Positions 50,880 to 63,400 of a DNA stretch of 64,000 bases are shown here, in pieces. The position numbers were made by a program, and so were the translations under genes. This DNA is from Lateolabrax maculatus (lineage: Eukaryota > Chordata > Actinopteri > Acropomatiformes > Lateolabracidae), in assembly GCA_031216445.1 (NCBI GenBank), contig CM062202.1:16133501-16197500 (forward strand), written 5' to 3'. Position 1 is the stretch's first letter. Every line of letters begins with the position of its first letter. The notes beneath the pieces are model-generated. The model worked only from the letters and a program-made list of their open reading frames with translations. It searched no databases and was not told the origin of the DNA.

Positions 50880-52906
50880 ATGTTCGCTTCCGCGCTCGGC
50901 CTCGTCCTGCTGCTCGGGCTCTCCGGCTCCTCTGACAGCCCGGCCCCGGCCCCGGCCCCGGCCCCGGCCCCGGCCCCGGCCCGGCCCGGCCCCGGCCCGC
51001 CGCCGCCGCCGCCGCCGCTCGGCTTCACCTCCTCGGTCCGCTCGGTGTGCAAGCCCATCCCGAGCACCCTGTCCCTGTGCCACGGGATCGGCTACCGGCA
51101 CATGCGGATCCCCAACCTGCTGGGCCACGACACGCTGAGGGAGGCCCAGCAGCAGTCGGCGGCCTGGCTGCCCCTCGTCTCCAAGCTGTGCCACCGGGAC
51201 ACCAAGAAGTTCCTGTGCTCGCTGTTCGCTCCGGTGTGCCTGCCGGAGCTCGGCGGGCCGGTCAGCCCCTGCCGGAGCCTGTGCGGGGCCGTGCGGGACG
51301 GCTGCGTGCCCGTGATGAGCGCCTTCGGGTTCCCGTGGCCGGAGATGTTCAACTGCAGCCGGTTCCCGCGCGGGACCGAGCTCTGTATCCCGGCAACCGG
51401 GGAGCGGGGGGGGCAGGAGGCGGAGGCGGAGGCGGCCGGGCACGAGGAGGCGCTGAAAGGTGAGTGATCGCAGGGTTTGATTGTCACCCCTCACTCTACC
51501 TGAGTGGAGTATTACAACTATTTTAATAGTGACACTCATGAACACACTTTTCATATTTACTTTTATAATTGTATTTAGTATTATACATATTACATGCAGT
51601 ATTTATTCCTATCTGTACTGCAGTATTTCCTATACCCCACTACTATACTACACTACCCCGCTATACTATAATTCCTGCATGCATATTCTTTCACAGTGCT
51701 CAAAGCTGATTCAGATTATAGGCTAGTTGGACTAATGTCAGCATGCCAATAACAATGGCCAATACTAGCTGATCACAAGCAGTTTTTTTTCTTATAGTAT
51801 CAAGAAATGTCAGTATGTTAAAGATATGTTTGAGTTCATTTAGGAAGTGCCTCTAAGATATGTTTGACCACCGGAGCACTGGTGAGTTTCTTTTTCAACC
51901 ATAAAATTGTAGTAGTCATTAGACTACATACCTTGGTTCTTTAATAACGATCCATATTAAATGTGCTTGTTTATGTTATGTGCTAACTGTTAATAAAAAA
52001 AATTTAAAAAATCAGCTGGTTTATCAGTGTTGGATCTTTTAACCCCCTTGTATTAATATCTCAGCCCCAACAACTCATAATCAGTCAGGCTGTTGTTTTG
52101 CCTTGATCCTGGAGTTTCTGCTCAAAGACAACAGCCCCACCACCTTTCATGATTTCTTTTTACATGTGATTTTTACGCTTGCAGGGATCTAATCCCCTCT
52201 CTTTTCCATCCCCCAGGCAGTGTTATCTGCGATGCCTGTAGTCTGGCTGCTGAAGGAGAGACGGACATCCAGGAAAACTTCTGCCACAGTCCATATGGTG
52301 AGAACAAACTGATAATGTCGGCTACAGAATACATCCCTTTTTTTCTTTTGAGAACAGACCATAACTTTCTGTACTAATATAAAACAAGCCACAGAGTAGA
52401 ATATCGTATCACATAGATAGAGAGGTTGTTTTACAATGTGTCTGAAATGGCACCTGTTAAAGAGTATTGTCTCTGTCTCTCTCGCAGCATTTAAGATGCG
52501 TCTGGGCAGTGTGTCGACGGTGGGAGGGGATCGTCAGCTGGTGCCTATGGCCCGCAGCCGCATCCTGAGGTGGGCAGGGGGAGGTGCGGAGAAGGCAGAA
52601 GGGGTTGGAGGCGCGATGGCCCACAGCGCTTTGTGGCTGCAGGAAGGAGGCACCTGTACTTGTCCTGGCTTAGACTCTAGGGAGACAAACAAAGACGGAG
52701 GGTTGGAGGAGCAACAGATGGATAAGAGACAAGCAAAAGAAGGGGGAAAGGAGGGAACTGGGGGCCAGGGTGGATGGTACCTGGCCCTGGTTCAGGCTGA
52801 AGAGGGAAGACTGGTGCTGACTCGACTGGTGAGGTGGGGCAGAGGGGACAAAGAGCTGAAGAAGTTCATCAGAGCTCTGCTTAAACAGTCCTGTCCAGAG
52901 CTGTAG
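50880..52906 (+). CDS. sfrp2l: Secreted frizzled-related protein 2-like
   Basis: Secreted Wnt-binding modulator. Three exons (50880-51459, 52217-52297, 52488-52906) give 359 residues, against 295 for human SFRP2. A signal peptide (MFASALGLVLLLGLSGSSDS) is followed by a Pro-Ala and poly-Pro run, then the frizzled cysteine-rich domain (CKPIPSTLSLCHGIGYRHM, MRIPNLLGHD, TKKFLCSLFAPVCLPE, MSAFGFPWPEMFNC), closest to SFRP2. A netrin-like domain follows (ICDACS, ENFCHSPYAFKMRL, ALWLQEGGTCTC, LTRLVRWGRGDKELKKFI). The extra length comes from the Pro-Ala run, a Gly/Glu-rich linker after the cysteine-rich domain and a Lys/Glu/Gly-rich insert in the netrin domain, so it looks like a diverged paralogue rather than sfrp2 itself. 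The symbol is my best guess. Confidence 0.88.
50940..51016 (+). repeat. In-frame (GGCCCC)n hexanucleotide and (CCG)n tract
   Basis: About eight units of CCCCGG/GGCCCC in the first coding exon of the sfrp2-like gene encode alternating Pro-Ala. A CCG run encoding poly-Pro follows directly. The opposite strand carries GGGGCC units. Confidence 0.95.
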
Positions 52907-54121
52907 ACAGGGAGCTGTCAACCATTGCAGTCCTGCCCCCCATGGATGTCGCTTTTTTTGGTCGTATGCAGTCTGTAACTGTGTGCTGCTGACAGCAACA
53001 GTTTGCAGTAATATGATAAATCCCAAACAATCAAATAACAATCAAGTCTTCCTTACTACGTACATATTATTTTGTGTTCCATAAAGTAAAATAGAGCATC
53101 ATTTTACCAAACTGTAAGTCAGCAAATCTTACACAGGCAGTGATGGTAAGGCATTGTTATAAAAGTTACTACTAAACATGGCGTGCAAAGGTTGACGTAA
53201 TTCCAACTCAGGCAATATTTGTGTATTTTTGTGTACATTTGTGTATATAGAAGAGACAAAATGTAACCCTTTTAATCAAAGTCAAAGTCATACTTTTTTT
53301 GTAAACAGTGTCACAGCTTTTGTCAATCAGATTTATTTGTCTTTTTAATATTTGCAGGTTACTAGTTTTCTACTGATAGATATTTGGGTTGAAGCAGTGT
53401 AATTGTTGTTATTATTCCTGTAATGATGTTTTTCTTATACTACCCATTTTATCACGTTGTAATACTTTTTATACATATTAAGCATGCACCGTAAATATAA
53501 TAGACCTGCAGGTTTTTCTCTGACACTTATTTTAACATTTTGTTTCACAGCAGCAAAAGTAGTTTGATGAGTGAAAACATAACAATCACATGTTAGGATG
53601 CTATAATCTCAAGTCACGGCAGAAGAGAAGCACTGAAAAGAAAGAAAGGAAATGTGATCATGTCAACAATAAATCATTTAGATCTGGGTTTGGTCTCTAT
53701 TTTTGGATTTTATGACATGTATTTCTACGTAGGTTTTTATATATTTGGTTGTTTTTCTATTTACATAAACTTTGATTAAAAGAAAATGTATTTCTTGTGT
53801 AATAAGTTACATAGGTTGAGTTTGTTTTTTTTCTGGATCGTTTCTATCATGACTCAGTAAAGAAAGAAATTTGATTCTACACAACCACACGCAGACACAC
53901 CTGTTCATATATCAAATATCAGTTTCACACTGCCTCTCACTGTCTCTGCTCCTATCCACAGTATTGGTCCTATTCTAAATATCTGGACAAGAAGCTGCCT
54001 GTGTGTAATGTGTGTGTAATGTTTCTAAGGAGTTAGTTATGTTACTGTCAATGTCTGTTAATTTGAAATAATTACAGGACATATACTGTCATGCATGTGA
54101 TACATAAATAATTCATACCCC
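52907..54121. other. sfrp2-like 3' UTR and intergenic
   Basis: AT-rich. AATAAA at about 53669 is a plausible end for the sfrp2-like transcript. No other gene is seen. Confidence 0.55.
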
Positions 54122-54355
54122 CAGGTCTCTTACACACACCTCTCCGTCTTTTTGCTCTTGTCACTTGGTGCCACTTTGTTACCATCAGCACTGCTGTTCT
54201 GCTTTCGCCAAACCTTTTACCAAACAGGTGAGTACGTCTGTTTTTCATGGGACAGTAAGAGAGAGACTTTATTTTTATGCAAGTATTTTGTTATAGCACC
54301 TGTTTTAAGTGTGGTGCAGAAAGCCTACGGAGTCTACAGCTACCTGAGGCAGTAG
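54122..54355 (+). CDS. Possible 3' coding exons of an unrecognised small protein
   Basis: After an acceptor (TACCCCCAG) an open stretch reads VSYTHLSVFLLLSLGATLLP and then SALLFCFRQTFYQT up to a donor (CAG/GTGAGT at 54227). A second exon from about 54296 continues in phase as APVLSVVQKAYGVYSYLRQ before a stop at 54353-54355. There is no ATG in this stretch, so an upstream exon would be needed, and I do not recognise the product. The hydrophobic run could be a membrane segment. It may be chance. Confidence 0.25.
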   Translation, partial: QVSYTHLSVFLLLSLGATLLPSALLFCFRQTFYQTGEYVCFSWDSKRETLFLCKYFVIAPVLSVVQKAYGVYSYLRQ

Positions 54356-55376
54356 AAACATGTAGAGAGCCACAGCACTTTCTCTCACATCCACCACGGG
54401 ACTAAAACATAGAAAGATGGTTCCTGTGTTGATCTCATCTAGCATGATTCAAAACCAGGAGAGCATTTATCTCAAATGGGTTTTATATATCTGAAATTTT
54501 GTAATTTTAGGTAAAGATGATTCCATCAATAAAATTCTCACCATTTTTTCAGTCTTGTAATGGTCTTGTAATATCCATCTTTAGTATTCCCAAATGTACC
54601 CTACAATGATGTATATGTTTTTCTTTTTCTTTGCATTAATTAGAGATCTTTTGTCAACTGTGAGTGATCTTTCTGTCATTAATTCATGGCTTTGACCATT
54701 TAACACGTGGAGCATTATAAAAGCCCCAGACTAGCTACAGTATGTGCGAACAATCAATTTGCCTCCAGAAATGTTGATAAACTGTGATAATTGACAAGAA
54801 TGTTTAGCTGAAATGACAAACGATCTTACTGCAGTGGACCCTATCAGTCGAAACATTTTTGCACCTTCAATACAGAATAGTAGTATTGTATGTGCCTCTG
54901 TTAATTACACAACGTAACTGACTCGAGTATCAGGAGGAATTGGCTGAAAGGTCTTGCAGCATTAAAGGACGGTTGAAGTAGGTTTGGGACTAACTACTGG
55001 CACTAAATACTGACTCTGTTACTGTACCTGAACATCTCAATATCAGAAGGCAAAATGGCAGTGTGATGATGAGTATAATAACCTCCCCCTTTTGTTGATA
55101 GACATGACAAAATGCACCCCTTTAAAAACGGGTAAATGGGTCAAACTGAAGGTGAACCCTGTTTCCTATCTGTCACCTCTTTTTAAGAAAAACATCAACA
55201 TTCAAGTACATAATGAAAAATATGACACTGACACTTCAACTGTTGCTTAAAGAAATGAGGTGAGATGATTTGTCGACCAATAAAGTCGACAAATTGTTTT
55301 ATAAGGTGGTATAAAATGAGTATGAGTCTAAGTAGCTAATGAATCTACGTGTGTGTGTTTCTTTACACAAGCTAGG
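54356..55376. other. Intergenic upstream of tomt
   Basis: No gene is seen. TTTCTTTACACAAG just before the tomt ATG could be a splice acceptor, so a noncoding tomt exon may lie further left. Confidence 0.45.
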
Positions 55377-56729
55377 ATGGTGTCTCCTGCAATCGCTCTG
55401 GCCTTCCTTCCCCTCCTGCTGACACTGATTATCAGGTACCGCTACTACTTTGTGCTCTTCTATCGGGCGGTCCTGGTCAGGACGTGGAAGGACTGTGTTA
55501 CTGGTCTGAGCCGAGAGGAGCGCGCCTACCAGTATGTTCTCACCCATGCCATCCCTGGAGATCCTGAGAGCATCCTGGATGCCTTCGATGTCTGGTGCAG
55601 CAAGGTGGAGTTCATCAGCAACATCGGGCCTAAGAAAGGTGAGGGGATAATCTATCTTGCAGAACAATCTATTTGTCTGTTGGCATGACTTTACATTTTT
55701 ACCTCTGTATGTAGGGAAGATCCTGGACCGGCTGCTGATGGAACAGAGCCCTCTGACAGTGCTGGAGCTGGGTGCCCACTGTGGGTACAGCACCGTGCGG
55801 ATCGCCCGGGCTCTGCCACTGGGTGCAAGGCTCTACAGCATCGAGATGGACCAGAGGAATGCTGCCATCGCCGAGAAAATCATCCGCCTGGCAGGGTTTG
55901 ACGATGACACGGTGAGAGAGTAGGAACATGTGACCTATTTACAACAATTCACTGTATATCCAGTGCACTCCATGTACAATAGGCCTTTTGATAAGGGCCC
56001 AAATGACCTACCCACAGGCCTTCAGCATTATTTGTTTTAACATAAATGTGGGACATTTTTATTTCATGCATTGAATATGGAGAATGTTATACCTTGGAGA
56101 CATTCGTGCTGTGTGTTCTGCAGGTGGAGCTCATCGTGAATCCATCTGATGAGGTGATCCCTCGGCTGCGGTCTGACTATGGTTTGGAAAGGCTGGATTT
56201 TGTATTCATGGACCACTGGAAGAAATGCTATCACCCTGACCTGCAGGTGACTGGAATAAATCATTATAAAGGACATTTACATATGAATTAAAATCATGTC
56301 TTATAGTTTATTATTATATTTTATTTATTTATCTGTCAGACAGCTGGTTGGAATTAAAAATTGCTATGATGAGCTTATTACTTTGTGTATGTAAACTCAT
56401 ATATAATATATTAATATATTATGTATATTGCACCTGAAATTGTATTTAAATAAATATATTGTAGGTGTGATCCTTCCCACTGTTAACCTGGTTCTTTCCC
56501 TCTGTTACATGAAACTGCGTCTGTGTTACAGATGCTGGAGGGCTCTGGTCTGCTGGGAAAAGGATCCATGATCGTAGCCGACAATGTGCTGTTCCCTGGG
56601 GCTCCAAAGTTCCTCAGACACATTCGCAAAAGCGGCCTGTATGAGTGGAAGGTCCACCGGGCAACACTAGAGTACAGCAAAGGCATCAGGGACGGGATGG
56701 CTGAGCTGGTGTACCAGGGAATCAAGTAG
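55377..56729 (+). CDS. tomt: Transmembrane O-methyltransferase homolog
   Basis: COMT-fold protein of the secretory pathway; in zebrafish and mouse it is needed for TMC channel trafficking in hair cells and so for hearing. Four exons (55377-55638, 55715-55911, 56124-56246, 56532-56729) give 259 residues. MVSPAIALAFLPLLLTLIIR is the N-terminal membrane anchor. VLELGAHCGYSTVRIARALP and YSIEMDQ form the SAM site; FMDHWKKCY and VADNVLFPGAP match the COMT metal and lysine motifs. The COMT catalytic glutamate (REVVDG) is not kept: the equivalent stretch reads SKGIRDG. That agrees with a chaperone rather than an enzyme role. AATAAA at 56914. Confidence 0.95.
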
Positions 56730-57911
56730 AATTCGTAGTAGATAGTACAGCGCCCTCTCCTGTAAAATAGGACAATTATCAGGAAAATAAATTGTCACGT
56801 ACCAATTTAGTGACACAACATTTTGTGCACAACACTAATATCCACCTTTTTATTCCTGCTGGGGATCTTTGTCACTTGTCATCACTTACATTCGTCATTC
56901 TCTCCTGTAATCTAATAAAATCAACAAAAAAAAGAAAGAATTCTTCAAAAAATAGCTTGTTTATTTAAACATAACTGCCAAATTTGAAAAAGAAAAAAGT
57001 CCACAAGAGCAAATGAATATTCTTTATGTATATGTCATGCAAATTAAGTCAAATGATGGTAAGTTTATCCTAAATGTCCTTTATGTCCAGGTTTAATACT
57101 CGAAGGGATGTTGGCCTTCAGGTGGGAAATGTTACCATTGCCCGTTACAATCTTTCCTGATATTAAATGTTGAATTGTGTAGAGTGAATTGTGGACACTG
57201 GGACCACCCAAATCATAAATTTTATCGACACCAAATTCAAATTACCCTTTATCAGTACTGGACTGTAATATTCTTAATTTACAAACAGTGAGTCAACCAT
57301 TATCCAAAACACACCCCTCACTACCATGTGACATTTTGTGTTTTTCCTTCATAAAAAATTGAAATGTAGAACACAGAAAAACAAGATTTCATCAAAATTA
57401 TTTAATTTAATACAAATATTCAAGGATTCTGTTTATTTCAGTACAAATAATCAAGGCCCTGGTAAGCAATCCTTTCAAATCAACATGAGAGAAATTGGAT
57501 GGATAATGTGTGTGTATTCACATTGGAATACTGGCTGCTTTTACCTTTAACATAGTTAAAAAATATATTAAAATGCAGTTCAATAAGAACGCATGTATTG
57601 TCTGAACATAATACTATTTCACCAGCTTTTATGAAAATTTTACTGAAGGTGTGATATCTGTAAAAAAAAAAAAAAAAAAGATTAGCAGCATACACAACAG
57701 TGCTATGAAACAGAGTTGGACTGTATGTTCTCTTTCATAGGTAACACATTATTTAGCTGACTGAACTCTCTGAGAAGTGGCACATGACTGAAAGATATGA
57801 AAAGGTTAAAGTTTAAATGAAAGATCACTGGGCTGAGGCCTGCAGCTGCCACTGTGTGGGTGTGTGCCCGACTGGTTACAAAACAGCAGGACCTTGAATG
57901 TGAGTGTGAGT

Positions 57912-57964
<53 letters not shown>

Positions 57965-58384
57965 CATGAGAGGTGTGTGGAACGTCTTTGTTTGGATTGA
58001 ATGGTTAAATGTATAGGACAGGTTCACACATTGCCACTAAAAGAAAAGACAAACAACAGGACATGTACACAGGCATTCAACAAACATCTCTGCTAGTATT
58101 TTAACAGTGTGAATGTGTGCCAAGTAGCAGCACCCACAGAGATGTCCAACGACGTCCAGAGTCTTTAAGGCCAACCGCAGCTTGAAATGAGACACTTGTG
58201 CTGGATTTACCCAACCTCCCTCTGAAGGATATCGTGGTACAAGCTTCAACCATATTCTTTCCCTGTTTACACAAATAAAAAAATATATCCGTGTCACAGA
58301 CTGAAGGGCCAGCAGTCATGTTTTAAGTGGGGAGTAGAAATCCAGTGCCAGACCGCTTCACGGAGACTAAAATTGTCTTTTATC
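56730..58384. other. Convergent 3' UTRs of tomt and anapc15
   Basis: The region contains the tomt poly(A) signal (56914-56919), a poly-A tract at 57662-57679, a (GT)n run at 57910-57958, and the long 3' UTR side of anapc15. No other gene is seen. Confidence 0.6.
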
Positions 58385-59247
58385 TTAAATCATCCACTGG
58401 TCTTGGTCTTGGTCTGGTCCCTCCATGTCCACCTGACAGAAAAAAAGAGAGCCAGATTAAAAGATTAGTATTTCTCTGTTTGGGGAGAAGAAAGGAAGCT
58501 AAAAAGGGTAATACACGTAAAAAGTATGAGTATTTTAGATATTTATTAACTATGCCCTCAATTAGAAAATGTAACTTCAACAAAATCAAAGACAGCGTCA
58601 AGCCAAATGCATGGTCAGGTTACTTAAATTAACTGGCCTCAGTCATTCACTGCACAGCTGTTCTGACTGCAGGGCAGGGAAAATATTTTCTACACCCATA
58701 CATTAAAGCACCTCATTGATCTCGCCGTCATCGGGTGACTCGTTGTAGTCGTTCATCTCATCCATGTCCTGCATGTCTTCCTCATCCTCGGAGTCTTCCT
58801 CGCTGTCCTCCTCGTCCTCGTCATCCTCCTCTTCCTCTTCATCATACCCGGCCTGCAGCCACAGAGAAGGCGGACGACATAAGCGGAGGGAGCTGCGTGA
58901 CCAGTGCGTGTGTGTTTCACACTGTGGCACGGCTCAGCTCGGCTTAAAATGCATCTGCTCACTATACCCTAAACACGTTACCTCAAAAATAGGTTTCCCA
59001 ATGGGCATCAGGTTGTTGTCTTTCTCGGCAATGCTCTGCAGCTGAGGCAGAGACAGGGAGCACACATTCAAGTAGGAGCATGAAGACAAAGTGAGAAAAG
59101 AGACCGAGTTTCAGCAGAGGTGTTTACCCAGGTCTGGTGCTGCTGCTCCTGCTGGTGCAGCTCGGTCTCGTCCACGCAGGGTCGGTCCAAGTTGAACCAC
59201 AGGGACTCCGTTATCCGGGGGAAGAGCGAGGGGAACAGCGTGGACAT
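58385..59247 (-). CDS. anapc15: Anaphase-promoting complex subunit 15
   Basis: Small APC/C subunit that promotes turnover of the mitotic checkpoint complex from Cdc20. Four exons (59247-59128, 59041-58982, 58852-58712, 58432-58385) give 122 residues; human has 121. MSTLFPSLFPRITESLWFNL, DRPCVDETELHQQEQQHQTW, LQSIAEKDNNLMPIGKPIFE, the long acidic tract and the end DQDQDQWMI match the family throughout. A noncoding first exon ends at about 59592. ETS-like sites (ACCGGAAAC at about 59637, ACTTCCGGGG at about 59668) lie just upstream. Confidence 0.95.
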
Positions 59248-59639
59248 GTCTGTCACACGGGGACGACAACAACAACAACAACAACAACAAACACGGTGTC
59301 AACCAGCAGGACTGTGTGCAGCGGTTGCACAAAAACGAAGCGTTAAAACGCGGCTTTTTGCATAAGAAATGGAGCCAGAAGGTTTGTGTCGGAGTTACTG
59401 TAAGACAACAAAGCACACAGACACAGTTTGCAACGACACGGGACTGGTGGAGGACACGTTAAGTTAACGTACGATTTAAAGTTTTTCTGTTTTTGTCACC
59501 TGAACTAATCCTCTAGGTAAAATATATAACGTAACATAATGTGCTATTTTTAGCCGTAATCCACTGTGAAACTAAAGATAGTGTAAGTACCTGCCAATCT
59601 CTCGCTCCAGCTTTCAAATTTTTCAAAACAAATTTAACC

Positions 59640-62314
59640 GGAAACGGCCGGTGTTCACCTATAGATACTTCCGGGGTCCTCTAGTCCAGTGTCACTTGTC
59701 AAAGGTTCCGCCTGGGCCCGGGTGGGAAAGTGAACAAGAATGTTCTTTGTCTAGTGTGTTGATAGCGATGTTAATGATTTGTCTACATAGTATTACAAAT
59801 ATTTCCTGATTTTGTTTTGTATTTTATTTTTGTCGCATGCATACTGATGAATCTCTCAACAGTGAGGGATTCCTGTTGAGAACCACAGTTATTTACTGTT
59901 ATAAGGGAAGTTTCTTTCATCTGTGAACCTGACTTTTACCTGACTTTTACTTAAGAGATTTATTTTGTCATTTATGAATTGCATTGTAAATTTATATAAA
60001 ACACAAAGACTGCATTTAATCAATTTATATTCTTTTCACACAGAGTATAGAGAATGTAGGAACTAAAGCTGTTACCAAAGTAGGATGAATAACAAAATTT
60101 CTTGTACTCAACTTTTGTAACCAATTCTGAGATACACAAACGCACACACATAATTACATTTATATAAATGAACCACCCATTTAAACATGCTTGTAATGTT
60201 TGAAGTTTCAGTTGAATCAGGAACCATCAATACAGATGCAGCTGAAACTTATCTTAACTGCCGCCTCTTTACTCTTCTTATTGCCTTCCCAGGTCACACT
60301 GCCATTTCACACCAATTGTCCATTGTGTGTCTTTGTGTGTGTGTGTGTGTGTGGGAGAGAGAGAAAGAGAGCAGGGAAAACCTTGAGATAAGACAAACCT
60401 TCCTCCCAGTAGACGTAATAAAACAGATTATCACATACATGCTGCCTCTTTCTCGTTCTTTCCCCTTTATCTGAAACACTCACACACACACACACAAACA
60501 CAAAGCAGACCTTGGACTTTGGAAACATATTAATTGAGAGTACAGCAATGTTTCACGGTTAACTTGTATTGGGGGAAACCTTATTTTCAGTCACATTCCA
60601 CTCACGCTCATACACCCACACGCATGCATGCATGTACAGGTGTGTGTTTTTTAAGTTTTGTTTGGTCTTGAGAAGTGTGTAAGAGGTGACTGGAGATACT
60701 GATTTGTAGGAAGATCTCTTCAGGGAGGACTCATCACAGAATCTAACCAGGTAAAGTGGTCTTTAAATGAGTTGCCACATATAGTAGTTGTTTTTCTCCT
60801 TAAATAATGTATTTAGTGTCCGTTTAAATTTCTTTTAAAATAAGAAAGAAGGCTTAAACAGTTCCTCAGCTATTTCTGTTACATTCAATGTCTTTGTAGT
60901 TGTTTTACATAGAGGTTACAGAGAAATGCATGAATGTATATTATATCAAAACCTGAAGAAGACCTTTTCCAGTGGGCTCAGTGGGCCATTGCCCATCATA
61001 TATTATGTTATAGTAAATTAATCTGATTACTTCCGACACAAATCAAAGATTGAGTTGACATTTGCTGTAACTATATTTAGTTTGTAACAGTTTAACATCT
61101 TACCTGTGTGTACGGGTGGTAAATCTGTTCAAATGTAATTTCCCACTTAGGTTTAGTATAGTTCGAAAGGGTGTCTAAATGCACTTGCTCTTTGTGGTTT
61201 TGTTTTGAGCGTAACATTGTTTCAATCTAAGTAAAATGTGAAGCAGATTATAAATGGGCCGCCACAGTATTAATTGCTGTTTCAGACTTCGGTCACAGGG
61301 TGACAGTAGTGGGTACAGCGTCGTGTAAATTAGTAGGTAAAAGCACACATAACTTGTAATTTCCGGGAAGCTCCACGTGGTTTTGGTGAAACTTGTTGAA
61401 ATGTGAGTGTTCTTTACAACTATACATTTTACATTCCCAAGTTATTTTTTATGGGTTTATGGTCGTTAGATTTGTATTTATCCGACTTCAACTGTGACAG
61501 TCAACCTGCTTCTAAAGTGTGTATTCTTTATAAGATTGTCATTAACTTAATGGATATCAGTGGCAGTGGCAGTTTCAAACGCAGTACCCACACACTTCAT
61601 TGTGTGTGTCATATTTCTACTAATAATTCCTAGATAGAACTTTCCATCCATAAGCAATACACTTTTTACAATTGTCCTCTGATAGATTTGTTGCTTATAG
61701 AAATCCTCAAGTGTGGGTTGTGTTGCTCAAAGAAGCCCTGTCAGTATGGGATTGTGGAAGAAAGAGTTACGTTTTCTCTTAGCAGTGGAGTAGGTGCAGC
61801 TTGGACAAAACTGAAACAAACTAAACTGAAGACTCCCAAAAAGATAGCTGAAAAAGTAGTGGGAATAAACAAAACAATTCTGCATCATGGTATGCCCCTT
61901 TTTAAGTTAGTGGTGGACAGCAACTGTGGCCTCTGCTTGTGCCTGCATGGTCCTCCTACTTCAGATTAACAAATTAAATAGCAAATAAACAGCAGTGATC
62001 AGTCAGTTACTCTGTAGATAAATGTTATGTTAACAGTGAAGGAGCATTTCTAAATATATTGAAAATAAGAAATGTTTGCAAAAACTGCTCAAAATCAGCG
62101 TTTCCTCCCAAAACACACCACATGGCCCTTCCAACAATAACTTGGCACATTCCCCCAGAAACTTGACTATACATATACTGTATGTTACAGAGCACCCCTC
62201 TGACAAGGACTTAAACTTTTGACCAGTACTGTATGTTGGCTGTTTCTTATTTTCTTGATAATATTATTAAGCAATTCCCATTGATGTCTGTTAATTCCTC
62301 CCTGCTGCAGAGCC
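59640..62314. other. Intergenic upstream of the folate receptor
   Basis: No coding gene is seen. A (GT)n tract lies at about 60337-60354 and a (CA)n tract at about 60480-60496. AATCTAACCAG/GTAAAG at about 60750 could be the donor of a noncoding folate receptor exon. AAACTTTTGACCAGTACTGT at about 62213 resembles a Tc1-like transposon end. Confidence 0.4.
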
Positions 62315-63366
62315 ATGTTGGTTGTCCTGGCTTTGCTTCTAGCCCTCTGCAGTGGCGCTCTGTCTCTGGACAAACTCAACATGTGTATGGACGCCAAACA
62401 CCACAAAGTAAAACCTGGCCCTGAGGGACAACTTTACTTACAGGTGATGAATATATATGTCCCCAGATATCTAAGATATAGCAAATCAAATGAGTGTAAT
62501 GTCCTTTCTCAACTAAAGTGTCTGATCACGTTGCCACATACGATCCAGACACAGGGCTGAAAACAGCTTAAACTGACTCCTTCTCTTCTTTCCAGTGTGC
62601 TCCATGGCGTGAAAACGCATGTTGTACGGCCAACACCAGCGCAGAAGCCCACGACGATAAATCCTACCTGTACAACTTCAACTGGAATCACTGTGGAGCC
62701 ATGAGCCCTAACTGCAAGAAACATTTCATCCAGGACACTTGCTTCTACGAGTGCTCACCACACTTGGGACCCTGGATACAAGCAGTGTGTATTATGCTTT
62801 TGTGCTATCAATCTCTTGTCTGTGTGAATTTACAACACTAGATGGCAGCATAAGAAGTTAAAAGGACTGAAAGGGCTTGTCAGGATAGTTAAATACACAT
62901 ATACAGCCATTATGTAATAACAGTAATAAAAAGATTTAAGATAACCAGCCGAGTTTCATTCTATAAAGATAGAATCAGAATGAGATTTATTGCCAAGTAG
63001 GTTTTCACTTACAAGGATTTTTTCTTGGAATATTGGTGCATATTTTTAAACAATAGACATAACATTTATAAAATATAGAAATATAAGAAAAACTAGTGCT
63101 GTAAGTTAAGAAGTAAGTGCAAAATGGAAAATTTACAATAAAATATGAACAAATATTATAAATAGAAAATAAAGTAAAATAAGAATAACATTTAAAATAT
63201 GAAATGAAAACAGCTGTACAGATTATACAGATATACTTTGTAATGTGCCCCAGTTTAATTTGTGGAGACCTTTATAACTCACCTGACGGATCATAGAATT
63301 GCAACTAGATGGGCAAGGAATTTAATTCAAGAAATATATCAATTATGGATCATACAAACTAGCCAG

Positions 63367-63400
<34 letters not shown>

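Noticed and set aside
50814..51554. Long minus-strand open frame opposite sfrp2-like exon 1
   Set aside because: It is a shadow created by GC-rich codon bias; it is Arg/Ala/Gly-rich with no domain, and the plus strand has a clear CRD.
58735..59045. Ser-rich plus-strand frames over anapc15
   Set aside because: They are antisense of the acidic Glu/Asp codons of anapc15.
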